A stretch of 9,521 nucleotides of DNA from an uncultured Bacilli bacterium (GTDB lineage Bacteria; Bacillota_I; Bacilli_A; RF39; UBA660): the NCBI GenBank assembly GCA_944358275.1, contig CALVQZ010000006.1, positions 1-9,521 on the forward strand, in the 5' to 3' direction. Below, one piece after another: positions 6,612 through 9,521 of the stretch; positions within the stretch are counted from its first letter, which is position 1, and each line of letters opens with the position of its first letter. The notes beneath the pieces are model-generated. The model saw only the letters and a list, made by a program, of their open reading frames with translations. It searched no databases and had not been told where the DNA came from. The position numbers were made by a program, and so were the translations under genes.

Positions 6612-7031
6612 ATGGAAAAATTAAAAAGAGAGACTCTAATTAAAATAAGAGATAATAAAAATGAGATGAAGAAAGATAATATAACATCAGAAGAATATAT
6701 AAATTATTTTGATACTATAGAAAATGAAATAAATAATCATTTATTTGAATTTGATAATAGATTTGTAACTTATGGAAGAAGAGACTTTCTTCAAAAAGAA
6801 TTTAATCAATATTTGAGGAACAATGAATACCGAAATGCATTAATGAATTTACAAGAATATATGTGTGATTATACTTCATTTTTAATACCAGCAGATATAC
6901 CACAAAGTGAAACGCGTAATTTTCATGATATATTAAAAGATAGTGATAACTATTTTAAAGATGGAATCATTTGTTTGCAAGAGAAAAATATAATAATTGA
7001 CATGATAACTGAATTTAAAAAATTTATTTAG
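6612..7031 (+). CDS. Unknown 139-residue protein downstream of the JAMM gene
   Basis: I do not recognise it. AAGGAGG overlaps the stop of the JAMM gene (from 6593) and the ATG at 6612 lies 12 bp beyond, a slightly long but usable gap, so the two genes are probably co-transcribed and perhaps translationally coupled. The sequence looks largely helical and charged: MEKLKRETLIKIRDNKNEMK, then DTIENEINNHLFEFDNRF, an RNALMNLQEYMCDY helix, a Pro-containing turn (IPADIPQSE) and a final helix ending TEFKKFI. There is no signal peptide or membrane segment. Its place directly after a protease-like gene is where immunity partners of toxin cassettes often lie, but this is position-based inference only. 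Another possibility is an accessory subunit or substrate-recognition factor. Confidence 0.7.
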   Translation: MEKLKRETLIKIRDNKNEMKKDNITSEEYINYFDTIENEINNHLFEFDNRFVTYGRRDFLQKEFNQYLRNNEYRNALMNLQEYMCDYTSFLIPADIPQSETRNFHDILKDSDNYFKDGIICLQEKNIIIDMITEFKKFI

Positions 7032-7043
7032 ATAAAGCAGTGG

Positions 7044-7154
7044 ACATGTTTTATCAGACTTTTTAGATTATCCGACAAAAATTAGATAAATTATTGAAAA
7101 ATCAATATTTATTCTAAAATTATCTGATAATAATTTATGTATTATAAAACATGT
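7044..7154. repeat. Extended imperfect palindrome of about 111 nt
   Basis: ACATGTTTTAT (7044-7054) is matched exactly by ATAAAACATGT (7144-7154). Inside, ATTATC (7067-7072) pairs with GATAAT (7126-7131). At the centre an AAAA loop (7098-7101) is enclosed by a stem of about 16 pairs with two bulges (7082-7097 with 7102-7117). Most of the segment can therefore fold into one long hairpin. No T-run follows immediately, so it is not a simple terminator. A MITE-like element, an RNA processing signal or a structured RNA are all possible. Confidence 0.6.
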
Positions 7155-7264
7155 TAAAGGTTTGTTTTACATATCTCCACACTTTGGAAACGCAATACTC
7201 TTAAATTAACATCTTTTTCACTACCTATATGTAGTATCTTTCTAAAGAAATATTTAAGTGAATG

Positions 7265-7304
7265 AACAATAGTATGAAGTAATTTTCAAGTCTATTGTTT
7301 TTTT
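7265..7304 (+). terminator. Terminator, plus strand
   Basis: AACAATAG (7265-7272) pairs with CTATTGTT (7292-7299) around a 19-nt loop, and the descending arm runs into seven Ts (7298-7304). It could end the JAMM operon transcript 234 bp after its last gene, or end a separate small RNA from the preceding stretch. Confidence 0.6.
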
Positions 7305-7340
7305 GTAATTTCCTATTTTGATATTCAAACTCACAAAATT

Positions 7341-7566
7341 TTATTTTTTATCATAACCATTGATAAAAATGTCATCACGTTCTTCAAATATTGAGTAATC
7401 ACTACTTTTAATTGTAATAATATGTGGCATAACATAAGCAATATTAGTATTCTTAATACTTTTGATATTACCATTTAAAATAGTGTAATCTACATAAGCA
7501 AATCTACACACCATCTCTATTTTTTTCTTCTTTACTTAATTTTAGTTCTTTAGTTTCTATTGTCAT
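7341..7566 (-). pseudogene. Small gene of unknown function broken by a frameshift
   Basis: On the minus strand the ATG at 7564-7566, preceded by GGGAAAGGTG, opens a frame MTIETKELKLSKEEKN that stops at TAG within 21 codons. Dropping one base from the A7 run just before (plus-strand T-run near 7520-7526) joins it to a second frame, IEMVCRFAYVDYTILNG onward to FEERDDIFINGYDKK, ending in TAA at 7341-7343. The joined product would be about 74 residues. The good ribosome binding site and the coding-like second half argue that this was a real gene. An internal ATG (7512-7514) could still start the second half but has no clear binding site. No promoter is visible after the tRNA terminator. The product is not recognised. 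Confidence 0.5.
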
Positions 7567-7588
7567 AAACCCACACACCTTTCCCACA

Positions 7589-7618
7589 ATAAAAAAAAAA
7601 CTAACTATTTCTAGTTAG
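7589..7618 (-). terminator. Terminator of tRNA-Cys
   Basis: On the minus strand the 7-bp stem CTAACTA/TAGTTAG (7612-7618 with 7601-7607) with loop GAAA is followed by a run of ten U (7600-7591). It lies 43 bp after the tRNA and 22 bp before the broken gene on the same strand. Confidence 0.8.
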
Positions 7619-7661
7619 CAATTTATTACTCTCGAACTATTTGTCCGAGTATCAATCAATT

Positions 7662-7735
7662 TGGAGGGCCTAGTCGGATTTGAACCAACGCTCGGGGAGT
7701 TGCAGTCCCATGCCTTACCACTTGGCTATAGGCCC
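7662..7735 (-). tRNA. tRNA-Cys (anticodon GCA), CCA encoded
   Basis: The 74-nt minus-strand sequence folds as a complete cloverleaf: a 7-bp acceptor (GGGCCTA with TAGGCCC), D arm GCC..GGC with loop containing GTGGTA, anticodon loop CTGCAAC, a 4-base variable loop, T arm GTTGG/CCGAC with loop TTCAAAT, discriminator T and encoded CCA (7664-7662). The anticodon GCA (plus strand 7701-7703) reads UGU and UGC codons, and U73 is the identity base of cysteine tRNAs. The outermost anticodon-stem pair (27-43) is a U-C mismatch; the other four pairs are good. It is a single gene with its own promoter and terminator, not part of a tRNA cluster. Confidence 0.96.
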
Positions 7736-7748
7736 ATTAGATATTACT

Positions 7749-7777
7749 ATTATATGCAATTTCTAAATAAATTTCAA
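7749..7777 (-). promoter_or_regulatory. tRNA-Cys promoter
   Basis: On the minus strand TTGAAA (7772-7777) and a perfect TATAAT (7749-7754) are 17 bp apart, which places the start of transcription near 7742, about seven bases before the mature tRNA 5' end. Strong and well placed. Confidence 0.8.
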
Positions 7778-7795
7778 TAGATATTACGAAAATTT

Positions 7796-7828
7796 AAAAA
7801 ATCCCTTAATTTAATAAGTTAAAGGGAT
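7796..7828 (-). terminator. Terminator-like hairpin facing leftward
   Basis: ATCCCTT (7801-7807) pairs with AAGGGAT (7822-7828). On the minus strand the stem is followed by six U (7801-7796), as in an intrinsic terminator. No gene on that strand ends here; the neighbouring substrate-binding gene runs the other way and starts 53 bp to the right. It could stop antisense transcripts before the tRNA promoter. Confidence 0.55.
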
Positions 7829-7831
7829 ACA

Positions 7832-7861
7832 TTAACAAAAGTAAAAAGATAAGAATATAAT
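7832..7861 (+). promoter_or_regulatory. Promoter of the ABC transporter operon
   Basis: TTAACA (7832-7837, five of six matches) and TATAAT (7856-7861, perfect) are separated by 18 bp. Transcription should start near 7868, almost exactly where the AAAGGAG ribosome binding site (7868-7874) begins, so the leader is about 14 nt. That leaves no room for a leader riboswitch if this promoter is the only one. Confidence 0.6.
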
Positions 7862-7881
7862 AATTTGAAAGGAGAAAAAAT

Positions 7882-8868
7882 ATGAAGAAAATTTTAACAA
7901 TTTTTATAGCTTTTATACTTTTACTTGTAATAATCTTTGTATTATTTCCAGACAAAGATAATAAAAGTGATAAAACAAAAATAAAGGTAGCAGAAGTAAC
8001 TCATAGTATTTTCTACACTCCACAATATGTTGCATTAAGTGAGGGATACTTTGATGAAGTAGGTCTTGATGTAGAGTTATTACTAATACCAGGAGCTGAT
8101 AAAGTTACTGCAGCTGTATTATCTGGTGATGTAGAAATTGGTTTTTGTGGCCCAGAAGCAACTATTTATGTATATCAAAGTGGTGAAAAAGACTATTTGA
8201 AAACTTTTGCACAATTAACAAAAAAAGATGGTTCATTTCTAGTGTCTAGAGAAAAAATTGAGGATTTTAAAGTAACTGATTTAATTGGTAAAGATATAAT
8301 TGGTGGTAGAAAAGGCGGCATGCCTGAAATGACATTTGAATGGGCACTAAGAGAAAATGGTATTGATCCAAAGAAAGATGTTAACATCGATACAAGCATT
8401 GCATTTGCTGCTATGCAAGGAGCGTTTATTGGAGGTACAGGTGACTTTGTAACATTATTTGAACCAAATGCATCTGAAGTAGAAAAAGAAGGATATGGTT
8501 ATGTAGTCGCCTCTGTAGGAGAACTAGGTGGTATTGCACCATATACTGCTTATAATGCTAGAAGTAGTTTTATAGAAGAAAATCCAGAAATTATTGAAAG
8601 TTTTATAAAAGCAATCAACAAGGGGCTTAAATTTGTAAGAGAAAATGATTCAATGACAATCGCTAAATCAATTCATGAGCAATTTCCAAGTATGTCTTTA
8701 GATGATCTTGCAAATTCAATAGAGAGATACAAAAAACAAGATACATGGAATGAAACTACTAAACTTACAGAAGAATCATTTAATCATTTACAGGAGATTA
8801 TGATTTTAGCAGGTGAATTAAAAGAAAAAGCACCATATGAAGACTTAGTGGATAATTCATTTAACTAA
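7882..8868 (+). CDS. ABC transporter substrate-binding protein, NMT1/SsuA (NitT/TauT) class
   Basis: A 328-residue periplasmic-binding-protein-type receptor that would deliver a small molecule to its transporter outside the membrane. A hydrophobic N-terminus (about 4-22) is followed by a polar linker and then the family motifs: IKVAEVTHSIFYTPQYVAL (34-52), SEGYFDEVGLDVEL (53-66), GADKVTAAVLSGDVEIGF (71-88), and GGRKGGMPEMT (141-151). No cysteine is found near the end of the hydrophobic segment, so there is no lipobox. It would be held by an uncleaved N-terminal anchor instead of a lipid, or cleaved and released. AAAGGAG lies seven bases before the ATG. The ATPase gene follows after 7 bp. The class includes receptors for nitrate, sulfonates and thiamine precursors; the substrate cannot be told from sequence. 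Confidence 0.88.
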   Translation: MKKILTIFIAFILLLVIIFVLFPDKDNKSDKTKIKVAEVTHSIFYTPQYVALSEGYFDEVGLDVELLLIPGADKVTAAVLSGDVEIGFCGPEATIYVYQSGEKDYLKTFAQLTKKDGSFLVSREKIEDFKVTDLIGKDIIGGRKGGMPEMTFEWALRENGIDPKKDVNIDTSIAFAAMQGAFIGGTGDFVTLFEPNASEVEKEGYGYVVASVGELGGIAPYTAYNARSSFIEENPEIIESFIKAINKGLKFVRENDSMTIAKSIHEQFPSMSLDDLANSIERYKKQDTWNETTKLTEESFNHLQEIMILAGELKEKAPYEDLVDNSFN

Positions 8869-8875
8869 GGAATCT

Positions 8876-9521
8876 ATGAAATTAGTTGAACTAAAAAATA
8901 TTAGTAAAATATACCACACCAACAGCAATGAAATTACTGCACTAAAAGATATTTCTTTTGACATAAATGAAGGTGACTTTATTGCTATAGTTGGACCTTC
9001 TGGATGTGGAAAATCTACTATACTGTCAATTTTATGTGATTTAGAAAATAAGTCTAGTGGAGAAATAATCAAAAATAATAACTTAAAATTTGGATTTATG
9101 TTTCAAAAAGATACACTTTTTGAATGGCTTACCATAATTGATAATTGCTTACTAGGGGCAAAAATAAATAAATCATTAAATAAAAAAACTATTAAACATT
9201 GTGAGAATTTACTAAAAACATATGGATTATATGAATTTAAAGACAGTTATCCAAATCAACTATCTGGTGGAATGAGACAAAGAGTAGCTTTAATTAGAAC
9301 TCTCATGGTAAATCCTGATATACTCCTTCTAGATGAGCCATTTTCCGCACTTGACTCACAAAATAGATTAACTATTTCTGATGATGTATATAAAATTATA
9401 AAACAAGAAAAAAAGACAACACTCATGGTAACACACGATGTAGAAGAAGCAGTAAGTATGGCTGATATTGTAATCGTATTATCTGAAAGACCAGCATTCA
9501 TAAAAAACATTTATAAAATAG
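8876..9521 (+). CDS. ABC transporter ATP-binding protein, NitT/TauT class, 3' end missing
   Basis: The frame starts at the ATG at 8876, six bases after AAGG overlapping the preceding stop, and stays open to the window edge (215 codons visible). It contains every nucleotide-binding motif: Walker A GPSGCGKST (40-48), Q-loop Gln77 in FMFQKD, signature LSGGMRQRVAL (129-139), Walker B ILLLDEP (149-155), D-loop SALD (157-160) and switch His187 in VTHDVEEA. The VTHDVEEAVSMAD and FSALDSQNR segments are typical of SsuB/TauB/NrtD-type importers. It would hydrolyse ATP on the cytoplasmic face to power uptake of the ligand of the adjacent binding protein. The permease is expected just beyond the window. 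Confidence 0.94.
   Translation, partial: MKLVELKNISKIYHTNSNEITALKDISFDINEGDFIAIVGPSGCGKSTILSILCDLENKSSGEIIKNNNLKFGFMFQKDTLFEWLTIIDNCLLGAKINKSLNKKTIKHCENLLKTYGLYEFKDSYPNQLSGGMRQRVALIRTLMVNPDILLLDEPFSALDSQNRLTISDDVYKIIKQEKKTTLMVTHDVEEAVSMADIVIVLSERPAFIKNIYKI

Larger units (their letters stand above)
7032..7340. other. Gene-free structured stretch
   Basis: No coding frame of useful length with a ribosome binding site is seen on either strand. The stretch contains the extended palindrome at 7044-7154 and the terminator-like hairpin at 7265-7304. Between them the small inverted repeats ACTAC/GTAGT (around 7221-7236) and TTTC/GAAA suggest RNA structure. It could be operon trailer, a small RNA gene or a decayed mobile element. 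Confidence 0.5.

Noticed and set aside
7155..7300. Degenerate transposase remnant on the minus strand
   Set aside because: Short peptide stretches such as RVLRFQSVE are too short and too interrupted to support a family assignment.
7736..7881. Riboswitch (for example TPP) before the NMT1-class operon
   Set aside because: No CTGAGA-type conserved core is visible, and the predicted leader is only about 14 nt.
8193..8399. Minus-strand open frames within the ABC genes, here and at 8857-9072 and 9256-9510
   Set aside because: All lie opposite motif-bearing coding sequence of the binding protein or the ATPase.
1..9521. CRISPR array
   Set aside because: No regularly spaced repeats of CRISPR length occur; the only tandem copy is the 12-bp pair at 5489-5517.

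Overview
The window is AT-rich low-GC Gram-positive (Firmicutes-like) DNA. The signs are strong purine-rich ribosome binding sites (AGGAGG, AAAGGAG), TTGACA/TATAAT promoters, short hairpin-plus-U-run terminators, a lipoteichoic-acid-synthase-type gene and a tRNA gene that encodes its own CCA. Tryptophan is encoded by TGG and genes end in TAA or TAG, so nothing suggests a recoded genetic code. No species can be named from the sequence alone.

Layout: (1) 1-1105, the 3' part of an IS1634/IS4-type transposase gene, a bidirectional terminator-like hairpin and probably the right end of the element, directly against the end of proS. (2) 1106-4781, two minus-strand genes: a membrane-anchored LTA synthase/phosphoglycerol transferase family enzyme, then prolyl-tRNA synthetase. 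The terminator of the first overlaps its own stop codon, and the proS -10 box lies just past its U-run. (3) 4782-5367, a divergent promoter region whose two -35 boxes overlap, driving the LtaS-like gene leftward and a small basic coiled-coil protein rightward. (4) 5485-7031, an apparent three-gene cassette: an acidic 90-residue protein, a JAMM/Mov34-type metalloprotease gene split by one in-frame TAA, and a 139-residue unknown protein. (5) 7032-7340, no gene, but a roughly 111-nt imperfect palindrome and a terminator-like hairpin. (6) 7341-7566, a small minus-strand gene broken at a run of seven A. (7) 7588-7754, tRNA-Cys(GCA) with promoter and terminator, minus strand. (8) 7832-9521, the start of an ABC uptake operon of the NitT/TauT/NMT1 class: a substrate-binding protein without a lipobox cysteine, then an ATPase that runs off the window.

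The housekeeping genes (proS, tRNA-Cys, LtaS-like, ABC transporter) look intact. The accessory material (transposase, JAMM cassette, frameshifted small gene, structured gene-free DNA) lies between them and carries two gene-breaking lesions. The most interesting candidate is the JAMM cassette. It has a complete zinc-protease motif, no E1/E2/ubiquitin-like partner in view and two unrecognised neighbours. A toxin/immunity or deconjugase-type role is conceivable but not demonstrated.
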